The translations under genes were made by a program, and so were the position numbers. A stretch of DNA of 64,000 nt from Cognaticolwellia beringensis (GTDB lineage: Bacteria; Pseudomonadota; Gammaproteobacteria; Enterobacterales; Alteromonadaceae). Shown here one piece after another: positions 44,158 through 53,306 of this stretch. Below the pieces are notes generated by a model. The model saw only the letters and a list, made by a program, of their open reading frames with translations. It was not told the DNA's origin and made no database searches. The stretch spans positions 2,542,001 to 2,606,000 of the forward strand of contig NZ_CP020465.1 of assembly GCF_002076895.1 (NCBI RefSeq), given 5' to 3'. Each line of letters opens with the position of its first letter. Within the stretch, counting starts at the first letter, position 1.

Positions 44158-45144
44158 TTGGCTAAATATGAATGGTTATCCGAAATAGAAGCGATGGTAG
44201 GGCGACAATATGGTCGTATCTACGCGTGGGACAAAATTAATGAGGCCATGGTTCGACAATGGTGTGAAATCATGGGTGTTGATAATCCGTTATACACGGA
44301 TGCTGAATACGCAGCAACAACTGAGCATGGACAGTTAGTTGCGCCACCCGCCATGTTGCAAGGCTGGTGTTTAGCCGGCTATGGCGATGAAATTCTCGCA
44401 CCAGGTTCAACAACAGAAAACCCTTATGAAGTGCTAAAAGTCATCGAAAATCATGGTTATCCAGCCGTAGTCGCGGTTAACTCAAACCTTACGTTCGATC
44501 GTTACATTAATATGGGTGAGAAACTATATTACACGACAGTATTAGATAGCATCAGTGAAGAAAAAACCACCGCGCTTGGCACGGGCTTTTTCGTCACCTT
44601 AAAAATGACTTATTTCTCAGAGCAGGCTGATGGCCAAGATGATGAAAAAGTCGGTGACATGATGTTCCGCGTGATTAAATTCAAACCGGCGAAACAACCT
44701 GAAAAGCCAGCCGCTAAAAAAGAAGCAGCAGTGAGAAAACGACCTAAACCGGGTATCAGTGATGATAACCGTTTCTTTTGGGAAGGTTTTGAAGCTAATG
44801 AATTACGTATTCAAGAATGTAATAGCTGTAAAAAGCTACAACATCCACCAGCACCTGTTTGTATGCATTGTCATTCTTTCGACTTGGGCTACAAAGTTGC
44901 CAGTGGTAAAGGTGAATTGTATTCATTTGTGGTTATGCATTACCCGCACGTTGCCCCATTTGATAGTCCAAATCCGATCGGCCTTATTGAGCTTGAAGAA
45001 GGTGTTCGTATTCCTGCCGGTCTCATAGGACTTGAAGAAGGTGTAGCACCAAAAATTGGCCAAAAGGTACAAGTGGAATACCACACTTTTGATGGTGAGC
45101 TGACCTTGCCACAATTTAGACTTGTGTCACCTGAGGAGTCGTAA
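44158..45144 (+). CDS. MaoC-DUF35 fusion, ChsH2-like
   Basis: A 328-residue fusion. Residues 1-180 are a hotdog MaoC-like domain (WCEIMGVDNPLYTDAEY, GQLVAPPAML); after a Lys/Ala/Pro linker, residues 215-328 are a DUF35 domain with zinc ribbon CNSCKKLQHPPAPVCMHCHS and an OB-fold. This architecture is that of ChsH2 of M. tuberculosis, which pairs with ChsH1 for hydration and carries Ltp2 through its DUF35 part in steroid side-chain cleavage. The start is a TTG at 44158, seven bases after GGAG; the longer frame overlaps the previous gene. Its stop overlaps the next ATG by one base. Confidence 0.82.
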   Translation: MAKYEWLSEIEAMVGRQYGRIYAWDKINEAMVRQWCEIMGVDNPLYTDAEYAATTEHGQLVAPPAMLQGWCLAGYGDEILAPGSTTENPYEVLKVIENHGYPAVVAVNSNLTFDRYINMGEKLYYTTVLDSISEEKTTALGTGFFVTLKMTYFSEQADGQDDEKVGDMMFRVIKFKPAKQPEKPAAKKEAAVRKRPKPGISDDNRFFWEGFEANELRIQECNSCKKLQHPPAPVCMHCHSFDLGYKVASGKGELYSFVVMHYPHVAPFDSPNPIGLIELEEGVRIPAGLIGLEEGVAPKIGQKVQVEYHTFDGELTLPQFRLVSPEES

Positions 45145-46277
45145 TGGATTTCAAACTAACAGAAGAACAAACCGCCATTGCAGATATGGCTAAAAGTCTC
45201 TTTACCGATACTTGTACAGACGAATTTATGCGTGCCTACGACGATGCGGGTCAAGGCACTATGTCTGACTTATGGCAAGCTTGTATTGAAACGGGTCTGC
45301 AGGGGGTAATTATCCCAGAAGCACAAGGGGGGATCGATCTTGGTATGACTGAATTGAGTTTGGTCTTACAAGCCCAAGGTGGCGCATTAGGCCAAGTGCC
45401 ATTATGGCGACATCAGGTAACTGCAACAGCAGTTGCTAAATTTGGCCACGGCGACTTTGAGTCAGTTGCACAAGCCGCCGCAGAAGGGACAAACTTGTTA
45501 ACTTTAGCTTTTAATTTGGTAAATACCCACAGTGAAGCTAACGTTGCGGTAGAAAAAAATGATGGAGAACTAAAGCTTAACGGCCTAGTTCAGTCGGTTG
45601 CTGTCGCTGGCTTAGCTGATTATATTTTACTACCACTCACCTTAGATAACGAAGCTCGTTGGGCCTTAATCGCAAGCACTACGTCAGGTTTATCGTTAAC
45701 AAAAGGGCAAATGACCCACGGTGAAGAAGTTGCAGATGTCCACTTAAATGATGTTGTTATTAACGAGTCTGCTTTGCTTAACAGCTTGGCTAATCGCTGG
45801 TTAGTACCGAGAATATTAGCCTCATTAGCTTCATTACAACTGGGTGTTAGTGCCGAGCATATTAGCAAAACAGTTGAGTATATTAGCGAACGTAAACAGT
45901 TTGGTCGCGCTATAGGCAGCTTTCAAGCAGTGCAAATGGCTATGGCTGATACCAAAATATCACTTGAGGCATTACGCAGCAGTGTATGGCAATTGTGTTT
46001 CCGCCTCGATAACGACTTAGGTTGCGAGCACGAAGCGTTAGCAACGGCATGGCAGGCATGTGAAGCTGGTCATATCATTGGCCATAAAGCACAGCATGTT
46101 CATGGCGGTTTTGGTGTCGATATTAGCTATATCATATACAGATACCTTTATTGGAGTCGTGCAATTAGCCTTAATTTGGGCGGCAGTCCCGCATTATTAG
46201 CAAAACTTGGTGATGCTTTATCTGAAAACGATAAGCTTGGCTGGAAATATGACCTGGATGAAAACTATGCAAACTAA
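45144..46277 (+). CDS. Acyl-CoA dehydrogenase (ChsE-type subunit)
   Basis: A 377-residue acyl-CoA dehydrogenase fold protein: RKQFGRAIGSFQAVQMAMAD and HVHGGFGVDISYIIYRYLYWSR. It is shorter and more divergent than the 47902 protein; steroid ACADs such as ChsE1-ChsE2 are alpha2beta2 enzymes made of one catalytic and one non-catalytic chain, and this may be one such partner. The usual catalytic Glu position near residue 245 is not obvious. Confidence 0.82.
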   Translation: MDFKLTEEQTAIADMAKSLFTDTCTDEFMRAYDDAGQGTMSDLWQACIETGLQGVIIPEAQGGIDLGMTELSLVLQAQGGALGQVPLWRHQVTATAVAKFGHGDFESVAQAAAEGTNLLTLAFNLVNTHSEANVAVEKNDGELKLNGLVQSVAVAGLADYILLPLTLDNEARWALIASTTSGLSLTKGQMTHGEEVADVHLNDVVINESALLNSLANRWLVPRILASLASLQLGVSAEHISKTVEYISERKQFGRAIGSFQAVQMAMADTKISLEALRSSVWQLCFRLDNDLGCEHEALATAWQACEAGHIIGHKAQHVHGGFGVDISYIIYRYLYWSRAISLNLGGSPALLAKLGDALSENDKLGWKYDLDENYAN

Positions 46278-46698
46278 AAACGTGCAAAATAAAACCATGC
46301 AATTCAATGACGTTAAGGTTGGCGATAAGCTGCCTGAGCAAGCTATTGCAATTACCGTAGCATTAATTTCTAACGGTGCTTTAGCAACCCGTGACTTTTT
46401 TCCGGGACATCATGATAAAGATGCAGCGATAGAGCTAGGCTCTCCTCATATTTTTATGAATATATTAACCACTAATGGCTTAGTTCAAGCTTTTGTTGAG
46501 CGATGGAGTGGCCCCGAAAGTGTGTTTAAAAATATCGACATTAAATTGGGTATGCCTAATTACCCAGGTGACACCATGACCTTTATGGGCGAAGTCACAG
46601 CAACCGATCCGCAAAACCGTACTGTTGAAGTAGGTTTAGCGGGCAAGAATCAATACGGTATGCATGTCACTGGCACCGTGCAATTGGTATTACCATAA
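46258..46698 (+). CDS. Small MaoC-like hydratase, ChsH1-like
   Basis: A hotdog protein of about 146 residues: FNDVKVGDKLPEQAIAITV, HHDKDAAIELGSPHIFMNILT, NIDIKLGMPNYPGDTMTFMG. Matches the small MaoC partner (ChsH1) that supplies the second half of the hydratase site. It overlaps the upstream gene; ATGs at 46258, 46267 and 46297 are all possible, none with a strong ribosome site, so coupling to upstream translation is likely. Confidence 0.78.
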   Translation: MKTMQTKNVQNKTMQFNDVKVGDKLPEQAIAITVALISNGALATRDFFPGHHDKDAAIELGSPHIFMNILTTNGLVQAFVERWSGPESVFKNIDIKLGMPNYPGDTMTFMGEVTATDPQNRTVEVGLAGKNQYGMHVTGTVQLVLP

Positions 46699-46715
46699 AA
46701 CTTAGGAGAGACAAG

Positions 46716-47891
46716 ATGAATGAGTCAATTAGCGGCAAAGCTGCCATTGCAGGTCTAGGTGTCACCGAGTTTTCTAAAAACTCTGGTCGTACAGAATTAC
46801 GTTTAGCGATGGAAGCAACGATCGCAGCATTAAAAGATGCGGGTATAGATCCAAGCGAAGTCGACGGTTTTAGCAGTTATTCTGTTGATAAAGTGCCGGA
46901 ATATGAAATTGCCCGTTTACTCGGTTGTAAGGAAGTTAAATTTTTCTCACAAGTTCCTCATGGCGGCGGTGCTGCGTGTGGACCTATCATGCATGCAGCG
47001 ATGGCTGTGGCAAGTGGTGTGGCAAAAACAGTCGTAGTATATCGTGCGATGAACGAACGCTCTTGGTATCGTTTTGGTACCGGTGATTACGGTTTTGCAG
47101 ATTCACCATTTTTTGAAAACACAAATTATGGCTATTACATGCCACATGGTTTCCATACGCCTGCAAGTTGGGTCGGCATGTTCGCTCAACGTTATATGCA
47201 TGAGTACGGCGCAACCTCAGAAGATTTTGGTCGAGTAGCGGTTGCCTCTCGCGACTTTGCAGCGACAAATCCAGCTGCCTTCTTTTATGAAAAGCCGATT
47301 ACTTTAGCCGATCATCAAGCCTCGAAGTGGATTTGTGAGCCATTGCATTTACTGGATTGTTGTCAAGAGTCTGATGGTGCAGTTGCTATGGTTATCACTA
47401 GTGTTGAACACGCTAAAACGTTAAAGCAAAAACCAGTCATCATTAAAGCGGGTGCACAAGGTATTGCTGAAGGTCAGCAAATTATGACCTCATATTATCG
47501 TGAAGACATTACCGGTTTACCTGAGATGGATGTCGTTGCCAAAGAGTTGTACGCGCAATCAGGATTAGGTCCTGATGACTTTCAAACTGCCATTATTTAT
47601 GATCATTTTACCCCGTTTGTGTTACCACAACTTGAAGCGTTTGGTTTTGCAGAGCGCGGTAAAGCAAAAGATTTTATTCGTGCTGGTCATCATGAGCGAG
47701 GTGGTAAATTGCCTATTAATACGCACGGTGGACAACTAGGTGAAGCTTATATCCATGGTATGAATGGTGTCGCAGAAGCGGTTAGACAAGTACGTGGTAC
47801 TTCAGTTAATCAGGTTGACGATGTAGAAAACGTACTCGTTACTGCAGGCACTGGTGTTCCAACCAGTGGCTTGATTTTAGGCACAGAATAA
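46716..47891 (+). CDS. Thiolase-fold lipid-transfer protein, Ltp2-like
   Basis: A 391-residue thiolase-superfamily protein of the SCP-x/Ltp type: GLGVTEFSKNSGRTELRLAM at the start, PHGGGAACGPIMHAAMAVAS in the nucleophile region, and NTHGGQLGEAYIHGMNG in place of GHPxGxxG. Ltp2 acts as a retro-aldolase releasing propionyl-CoA from a C22 steroid-CoA, docked on the DUF35 domain of ChsH2. The presence of both ChsH-like partners in the same unit supports this over an ordinary thiolase. Confidence 0.82.
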   Translation: MNESISGKAAIAGLGVTEFSKNSGRTELRLAMEATIAALKDAGIDPSEVDGFSSYSVDKVPEYEIARLLGCKEVKFFSQVPHGGGAACGPIMHAAMAVASGVAKTVVVYRAMNERSWYRFGTGDYGFADSPFFENTNYGYYMPHGFHTPASWVGMFAQRYMHEYGATSEDFGRVAVASRDFAATNPAAFFYEKPITLADHQASKWICEPLHLLDCCQESDGAVAMVITSVEHAKTLKQKPVIIKAGAQGIAEGQQIMTSYYREDITGLPEMDVVAKELYAQSGLGPDDFQTAIIYDHFTPFVLPQLEAFGFAERGKAKDFIRAGHHERGGKLPINTHGGQLGEAYIHGMNGVAEAVRQVRGTSVNQVDDVENVLVTAGTGVPTSGLILGTE

Positions 47892-47901
47892 GGAATGCAC
47901 A

Positions 47902-49071
47902 ATGTTCATTGATTTAACACCAGAGCAAAGGGCGCTACGTCTAGAGGTTCGTGACTATTTTTCTCAGTTAATGACCCCTGAGTTACGTCAAAAACTCAGA
48001 GGCAAAGAAGGCGGCGATAATTTCCGTAACGTTGTTCGCCAAATGGGTAAAGACGGCTGGTTAGCCGTCGGTTGGCCAAAAGAGCATGGTGGCCAAGGTT
48101 ATCAAGCCACTGAACAGCTGATATTTTTTGAAGAAGCCAATATTGCTGGCGCACCATTGCCATTCGTTACTATCAGTACCGTTGGCCCCGCGTTAATGGA
48201 ATATGGCACTGATTTACAAAAAGAAAAGTTTTTACCTGGTATTGCTAATGGTGAAATTCATTTTGCTATTGGCTATTCAGAACCTGATGCAGGTTCTGAT
48301 TTAGCGACCCTAAAAACTAAAGCTACACTGGAAGGTGACAACTTTCTTGTCAACGGTAATAAGCTGTGGACTTCTGGTGCTGAATCGGCTGATTACATTT
48401 GGCTTGCAGCACGTACGGATCAAGAATTAGCGCGTCATAAGGGCGTTTCTATTATGATCTTAGATACAAAAAGTGAAGGTTTTAGTAGCACGGTAATCCC
48501 GACTTGTTCAAATCCAACTGCAGCGACTTATTACGACAATGTTAAAGTGCCAAAAGAAATGCTTGTGGGTGAATTGAATGGCGGCTGGAGACTTATCACT
48601 TCGCAGCTAAATCATGAGCGTTTGGGCTTAGGCTCTTGGTCAGACAAAGTTGTTGGTTTGTACCGTCGTATATACCTTTGGGCGAATACGCCTGATGAGC
48701 AAGGAAAACGTGCAACTGACAACCCTTGGGTACGCTCAGCGCTTGCAGAATGTTATGCCAAGCTTGAAGCTATGCGTTTGATTAACTTTCGTATTGCCGC
48801 CGATCTAGAAAACGGTCATATGGACATTGCCCTCGCTTCTGTAACCAAAGTGTATGGTTCTGAGTCATCCATTGAAATTCTGCGTAAGCTTATTGATATT
48901 GTTGGTGTCAATGGCATGGTTCGAGAAGACTCAGCTGCATCATTTTTAATGGGTGAGCTCGAGTATGAAGTGCGTGCATCGGTAACACTGACCTTTGGTG
49001 GTGGAACCAATGAAATACAACGTGAACTTATTGCTCAGTTTGGTATCGGCATGCCACGTGCTGTGCGTTAA
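47902..49071 (+). CDS. Acyl-CoA dehydrogenase
   Basis: A 389-residue enzyme with a full ACAD pattern: FAIGYSEPDAGSDLATLKT, LWTSGAESADYIWLAART, and the C-terminal FGGGTNEIQRELIAQFGIGMP. The strong FAD-binding segments suggest it is the catalytic subunit of a heterotetramer, possibly with the 45144 product. Ten bases after the Ltp2-like gene. Confidence 0.86.
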   Translation: MFIDLTPEQRALRLEVRDYFSQLMTPELRQKLRGKEGGDNFRNVVRQMGKDGWLAVGWPKEHGGQGYQATEQLIFFEEANIAGAPLPFVTISTVGPALMEYGTDLQKEKFLPGIANGEIHFAIGYSEPDAGSDLATLKTKATLEGDNFLVNGNKLWTSGAESADYIWLAARTDQELARHKGVSIMILDTKSEGFSSTVIPTCSNPTAATYYDNVKVPKEMLVGELNGGWRLITSQLNHERLGLGSWSDKVVGLYRRIYLWANTPDEQGKRATDNPWVRSALAECYAKLEAMRLINFRIAADLENGHMDIALASVTKVYGSESSIEILRKLIDIVGVNGMVREDSAASFLMGELEYEVRASVTLTFGGGTNEIQRELIAQFGIGMPRAVR

Positions 49072-49083
49072 TAGGAGATATCA

Positions 49084-50283
49084 ATGAGTGATTTAGATGG
49101 CTTTCGACAAGAAGTTCGCACTTGGCTAGAGGCGAATTGCCCAATATCTTTGCGCACGCCTACTCCTGATGGAGAACTCATTTGGGGCGGTAGTGACGTT
49201 AACTTTACTTTTGACGACCAACGTTTATGGTTTGATCGCATGCGCGATAAAAATTGGTTTTGTCCAACCTGGTCAACAGAATATGGTGGTGGCGGCTTAA
49301 GCTCGAAAGAAAATAGCGTGTTAGAAAGTGAAATGCGCCGACTAAAATGTCGTCCGCCACAAATTAACTTAGGTATCTGGATGCTAGGTCCTGTGCTTTT
49401 AGCACATGCTAGCGAACGGCAAAAACAACAGTTTCTTCAGCCGATGACGCGTGGAGAAGTTCGCTGGTGTCAGGGCTTTAGTGAGCCTAATGCAGGATCT
49501 GATCTTGCCAGTATTCGGACTAGTGCGGTCGACATGGGCGATCATTACCTGGTAAATGGTAGTAAAATTTGGACCTCATACGGCGATAAGTCGGACTGGA
49601 TGTACGCCTTAGTTCGAACTGATCCAAAAGCGCCAAAGCATCAAGGCATTAGTTTATTACTGTTAGATATGCACAGCGAAGGTGTAAAAGCTGCACCGAT
49701 TGATTTAATCAGCGGTAAGTCTTCGTTTTGTGAAGTTTTTTTCGATAATGTTCGAGTGCCAAAAGAGAATCTCATTGGCGAAATCAACGATGGTTGGAAG
49801 CTTGCAAAAGAATTGCTGCAACATGAGCGTAGCGCCATGTCTAAGTTTGGTGAGTTTCAATTGCCAACTCATTTTGATTTAATGTCGTTAATTAATGATT
49901 ATATGCCTGAGCCTCGTTGTAAAAGCGAAGCCGCATTATTTGATAAAGCTGTTACCGCTGAAATGGAAGAACGAGCTTATAATTTGACGGTGCAGCGTTT
50001 AGGGCATGAAATGCAAGCGGGACAAAACTGCTTTGCCTTAATGTCGATAATGAAGCTGGTGCACACAGAACAAGAAAAAACTAAATTTGAATTATTACTT
50101 GATGCCATGGGATATCGTGCATTGGGCTGGGAAGATAATAACTTCACTGAGCAAGAACAGGCGATTAACCGTTCATGGCTAAATAGCTTCTCTCAAACCA
50201 TTGCCGGTGGCTCTTCTGAAGTTCAGTTGAATGTAATAGCGAAACGAATATTACAACTACCTGAAAATAAAGGAACAAGTTGA
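49084..50283 (+). CDS. Acyl-CoA dehydrogenase
   Basis: A 399-residue ACAD: WCQGFSEPNAGSDLASIRT, IWTSYGDKSDWMYALVRTD, and GGSSEVQLNVIAKRILQLP. Probably pairs with the 50283 product, whose start overlaps its stop (TGATG). Resembles FadE26/FadE34-type steroid ACADs in length and layout, though the precise substrate is unknown. Confidence 0.86.
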   Translation: MSDLDGFRQEVRTWLEANCPISLRTPTPDGELIWGGSDVNFTFDDQRLWFDRMRDKNWFCPTWSTEYGGGGLSSKENSVLESEMRRLKCRPPQINLGIWMLGPVLLAHASERQKQQFLQPMTRGEVRWCQGFSEPNAGSDLASIRTSAVDMGDHYLVNGSKIWTSYGDKSDWMYALVRTDPKAPKHQGISLLLLDMHSEGVKAAPIDLISGKSSFCEVFFDNVRVPKENLIGEINDGWKLAKELLQHERSAMSKFGEFQLPTHFDLMSLINDYMPEPRCKSEAALFDKAVTAEMEERAYNLTVQRLGHEMQAGQNCFALMSIMKLVHTEQEKTKFELLLDAMGYRALGWEDNNFTEQEQAINRSWLNSFSQTIAGGSSEVQLNVIAKRILQLPENKGTS

Positions 50284-51395
50284 TGAGTATGGTATATAGC
50301 GAAGACGATCGCATGTTGGCCGATACGGCCGAAGAGTTTCTCGCCGCACAAAGTCCGGTGTCAGCACAAAGGGCCTTACGAGATAGTGCTGCACCGCTTA
50401 ACTATGATCCAAAAATTTGGCAAAAAATGATGGAATTAGGTTGGGGCGCTATTACTTTTCCTGAAGAATTAGGCGGTTTAGACTTTGGCTATAAAGGACT
50501 TGGCGCGGTATTTGAAGCAACTGGTAAGCACCTTACCGCTGCTCCAATGCTCTCGTCCGTCGTGCTTTGTGGTTCGTTGTTACAACAGTTAGCAAATAAA
50601 GAACAACAAACATGGCTAACGGATATTATCAGCGGAGAAAAGCGGTTAGCGTTAGCCGTTGATGAGCAGGCAAGGCATCAACCAGAGAGGATTGATACCT
50701 CTGTAACCAATGATGGTGGTGGCTATATTCTCAATGGGAAGAAGGCCATGGTTATTGACGGCGTTAGCCCTGATGGCTGGATTGTCTCGGCAAAACATCA
50801 AGATGGCTGTAGTTTATTTATTGTGCCTTATAGCGAGCAAGTTAAGGTCAAACGTATTAAATTGATTGATTCTCGTAACTATGCTGAACTGAGCTTTCAT
50901 GACTTGAAACTACCGGCTGAGGCTTTATTAGGCTCCGCTGGAGGCAGTGCTAAGGCGTTAGACCGTGCCTTAGATTTAGGTCGATTATGTTTGTGCAGTG
51001 AAATGCTAGGTGCTGCTAAATTATTGTTTAACATGACCATTGAATACCTAAAAGTGCGTGAACAATTTGGCGTAAAAATAGGTACATTTCAAGCGCTACA
51101 ACATCGTGCAGCAAGATGTTTTGTTGAATTAGAGTTAGCTCAGTCTTGTGTTATATCGGCGCTTTCAATTGCGGATAACCCTGAAGAAAATATAGCCTCT
51201 AGTGTCAGTTTAGCGAAATGGAAACTGTCAAAAGTTGCGGATCTTATCAGTGGTGAAGCGATTCAAATGCATGGTGGTATAGGTGTCACCGATGAGTTAG
51301 ATATTGGTTTATACCTAAAGCGTATCCGCGTAGCTCAGATATGCTTTGGTGATGCTGACTTTCACCAGGCTCGATTTTCATCGCTATTGGCTTGA
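50283..51395 (+). CDS. Acyl-CoA dehydrogenase (partner subunit)
   Basis: A 370-residue ACAD-fold protein: WGAITFPEELGGLDFGY, REQFGVKIGTFQALQHRAAR, and MHGGIGVTDELDIGLYLKRI. The middle FAD-binding loops are poorly conserved, as in non-catalytic partner chains. A TTG one codon upstream (50280) could also start. Last gene of the unit. Confidence 0.84.
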   Translation: MSMVYSEDDRMLADTAEEFLAAQSPVSAQRALRDSAAPLNYDPKIWQKMMELGWGAITFPEELGGLDFGYKGLGAVFEATGKHLTAAPMLSSVVLCGSLLQQLANKEQQTWLTDIISGEKRLALAVDEQARHQPERIDTSVTNDGGGYILNGKKAMVIDGVSPDGWIVSAKHQDGCSLFIVPYSEQVKVKRIKLIDSRNYAELSFHDLKLPAEALLGSAGGSAKALDRALDLGRLCLCSEMLGAAKLLFNMTIEYLKVREQFGVKIGTFQALQHRAARCFVELELAQSCVISALSIADNPEENIASSVSLAKWKLSKVADLISGEAIQMHGGIGVTDELDIGLYLKRIRVAQICFGDADFHQARFSSLLA

Positions 51396-51453
51396 TGATT
51401 TAACCTTTCACTATCACACTAGGCGTATTAGGCTAGTTTACGGTATGACCTTC

Positions 51454-51483
51454 AAAAAAAGGGCGCCAATACTATTGGCGCCC
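51454..51483 (-). terminator. Rho-independent terminator
   Basis: GGGCGCCAAT/ATTGGCGCCC stem with three-base loop, followed on the minus strand by TTTTTTT. It lies eight bases past the stop of the small basic protein gene; it may also end the plus-strand ACAD unit. Confidence 0.85.
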
Positions 51484-51491
51484 TGTATCAC

Positions 51492-51602
51492 TTAACCTTT
51501 TCGCTTTCTAGGTTTTACAACTTCGTTAGTAGTTGATGCTTTTTTTAATTTACGTTTTTCTTTTAACGTTAACACTGATTTTTTCTTTTCACTTTTAGAC
51601 AT
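51492..51602 (-). CDS. Small Lys-rich protein, 36 aa
   Basis: Reads MSKSEKKKSVLTLKEKRKLK then KASTTNEVVKPRKRKG; about 40% Lys/Arg. An AGGTGA ribosome site lies seven bases before the ATG and a strong terminator follows the stop, so it looks like a complete single-gene transcript. The composition suggests binding to RNA, ribosome or DNA, but no family was recognised. Confidence 0.65.
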   Translation of the reverse strand: MSKSEKKKSVLTLKEKRKLKKASTTNEVVKPRKRKG

Positions 51603-51847
51603 GTTATCACCTAACAATAAATAATCGATTAATTGTGTGTTTTACCGGGTAAACCGAAATTCTCTGTATTTTTTCATAAACTACATTGCGCTAATAACTG
51701 AATATATTGTGAATAAGTTATTTCTAGACAAGTCTAGACTAAAAAATTTAGCGTTAATATTGCATCATTTATTTAGCACTTCAGGCTAAATAAATAGAGG
51801 CTATAAATAATAAATTTTTAGTTGCGTTTAGTTATCTTTAGTTATGT

Positions 51848-51917
51848 TCTGTAAAAACAGATGGGCGCAGAGAAACGCCCGTTTAAGCGGGGAATTTTAG
51901 GGCGAAGCTCCCTAAAA
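51848..51917. repeat. Triple hairpin, REP-like
   Basis: Three stems in a row: TCTGT/ACAGA (51848-51861), GGGCG/CGCCC (51863-51880), and TTTTAGGG/CCCTAAAA (51895-51917). The GC-rich middle stands out from AT-rich surroundings. Typical of an intergenic palindromic repeat; a structured RNA is the alternative. Confidence 0.5.
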
Positions 51918-52208
51918 ATAAAATATAATAAAGTACTGATATAGGTGTTTTCATATCGACCAATATAGCAGCTTAAATAATAACTTCAAGCTTATCTGAG
52001 AGGGTTTAATGAAATAAAAAAAACACTCAACAAATACTAAGGTTTCTTTAAATAATACCGTCAGTAAATTGAGTGTAAACCACTAAAATATATCTATAAA
52101 AAAGCAACTAGATTGCTTCCTTTATTCGTCAATAAGTGTGGAGATATTTATTAAGTTCATAGTAAATTTTAGTCCCAGACTTAAAGTTGATGATTATAAA
52201 ATTAATAG

Positions 52209-53306
52209 CTAATTATCACCTATATATTCGGTCATGATTTTTTCAATTTTCTGCTCTTCTGAAAGCGTCAATAAAATTAAATTTATTTCATTTATTAGCT
52301 CGCTGTCGTTTCTAAACGCGAAACCATAGCCTTGCTTGTAATATTCAGCATTAGGAATATGAATATTTTCTGCTTTATGTTTGTTTTTATAAAACAACAA
52401 TTGTGGGCGGTCAAATACCACGGCATCTACGTCTTTATTTTTTAGCTTTTCCATAGCATCAGTTAGCGTGCTCACTAATACCGTTTTGCCTTGATGCTCA
52501 TCAATAAAACCAACGGCTGGCGAGCCCATTTTTGTTGCAATTTTTTTACCTGGAAACTGCTCTACTTGGGTGATTGTGGAGCTACTAAAGCCTGATAGGG
52601 TTAGAGTGCTGGCAATACCTGCAATCATCGACGTTGCGAATATTAACGAGATAATCATCCAGCAGCCGGCTACAACTCGACCTTTTAAACTTACTGGCGC
52701 CATATCGCCATAGCCTGTGGTGCTCATAGTGACAATAGCTAACCACATACCATTGGCGATACCTTTTTTTGGATCGGCTGGGAACTGTTCAGGTGAATGT
52801 TTACGCTCAGCCAGCCAAAATAACAGCCCGACTGATGCCAACAAAGATAAAAATATACAAATTGCGATTAACAACTGCATGCTAAAAAAAGGTTTTATTT
52901 TACCCCAAAAACTGGCGTTTTCATCACGAGAGGCAATGGTAAGACTAGATTGATAGTAAGGTTGGGAGAAACGAAAGTCTTTGACTCGTTCAGAGGTAAT
53001 ACTAATGGGTCCCGCCAGTAAATCAACTTGACCTTGCTTTAAAGCATTAAGCGCTTTATCAACTGAATCAAAATATTTATATTGGTATGTCCAATTTTTT
53101 TGTTTAGCAATTTTCTCCCAAATTGAAAGTGAGATACCTTCTAATGATTTACTGTCTGGATTGTATATAACAAATGGCTTGTCACCTGCAACAGCAACCG
53201 TTAGCGCGGTAATTTCAGCCTCTTTTTGAGCATACACAGAAAAAGACAAAGCAGCCATCAGGCTAAAAACGCACATTAGTCGTGAATAAAATTTATTTTT
53301 AAGCAT
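52209..53306 (-). CDS. GluR0-like ligand-gated K+ channel
   Basis: A 365-residue protein combining a signal peptide (to about residue 26, VYAQ), a periplasmic solute-binding domain split in two (FVIYNPDSKSLEGISLSIWE; QVDLLAGPISITSERVKDF; and after the pore GKKIATKMGSPAVGF to the end), and between them two membrane helices flanking a pore loop with the K+ selectivity filter TMSTTGYGDMAP (about residues 190-200). This is the layout of prokaryotic ionotropic glutamate receptors such as Synechocystis GluR0. Ligand is probably an amino acid. Monocistronic. Confidence 0.87.
   Translation of the reverse strand: MLKNKFYSRLMCVFSLMAALSFSVYAQKEAEITALTVAVAGDKPFVIYNPDSKSLEGISLSIWEKIAKQKNWTYQYKYFDSVDKALNALKQGQVDLLAGPISITSERVKDFRFSQPYYQSSLTIASRDENASFWGKIKPFFSMQLLIAICIFLSLLASVGLLFWLAERKHSPEQFPADPKKGIANGMWLAIVTMSTTGYGDMAPVSLKGRVVAGCWMIISLIFATSMIAGIASTLTLSGFSSSTITQVEQFPGKKIATKMGSPAVGFIDEHQGKTVLVSTLTDAMEKLKNKDVDAVVFDRPQLLFYKNKHKAENIHIPNAEYYKQGYGFAFRNDSELINEINLILLTLSEEQKIEKIMTEYIGDN

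Larger units (their letters stand above)
51396..52208. other. Gap with small gene, terminator and hairpin cluster
   Basis: Holds the 36-codon gene at 51492-51602, its terminator (51454-51483) and the triple-hairpin repeat at 51848-51917. The rest is AT-rich with no further gene seen. Confidence 0.5.
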
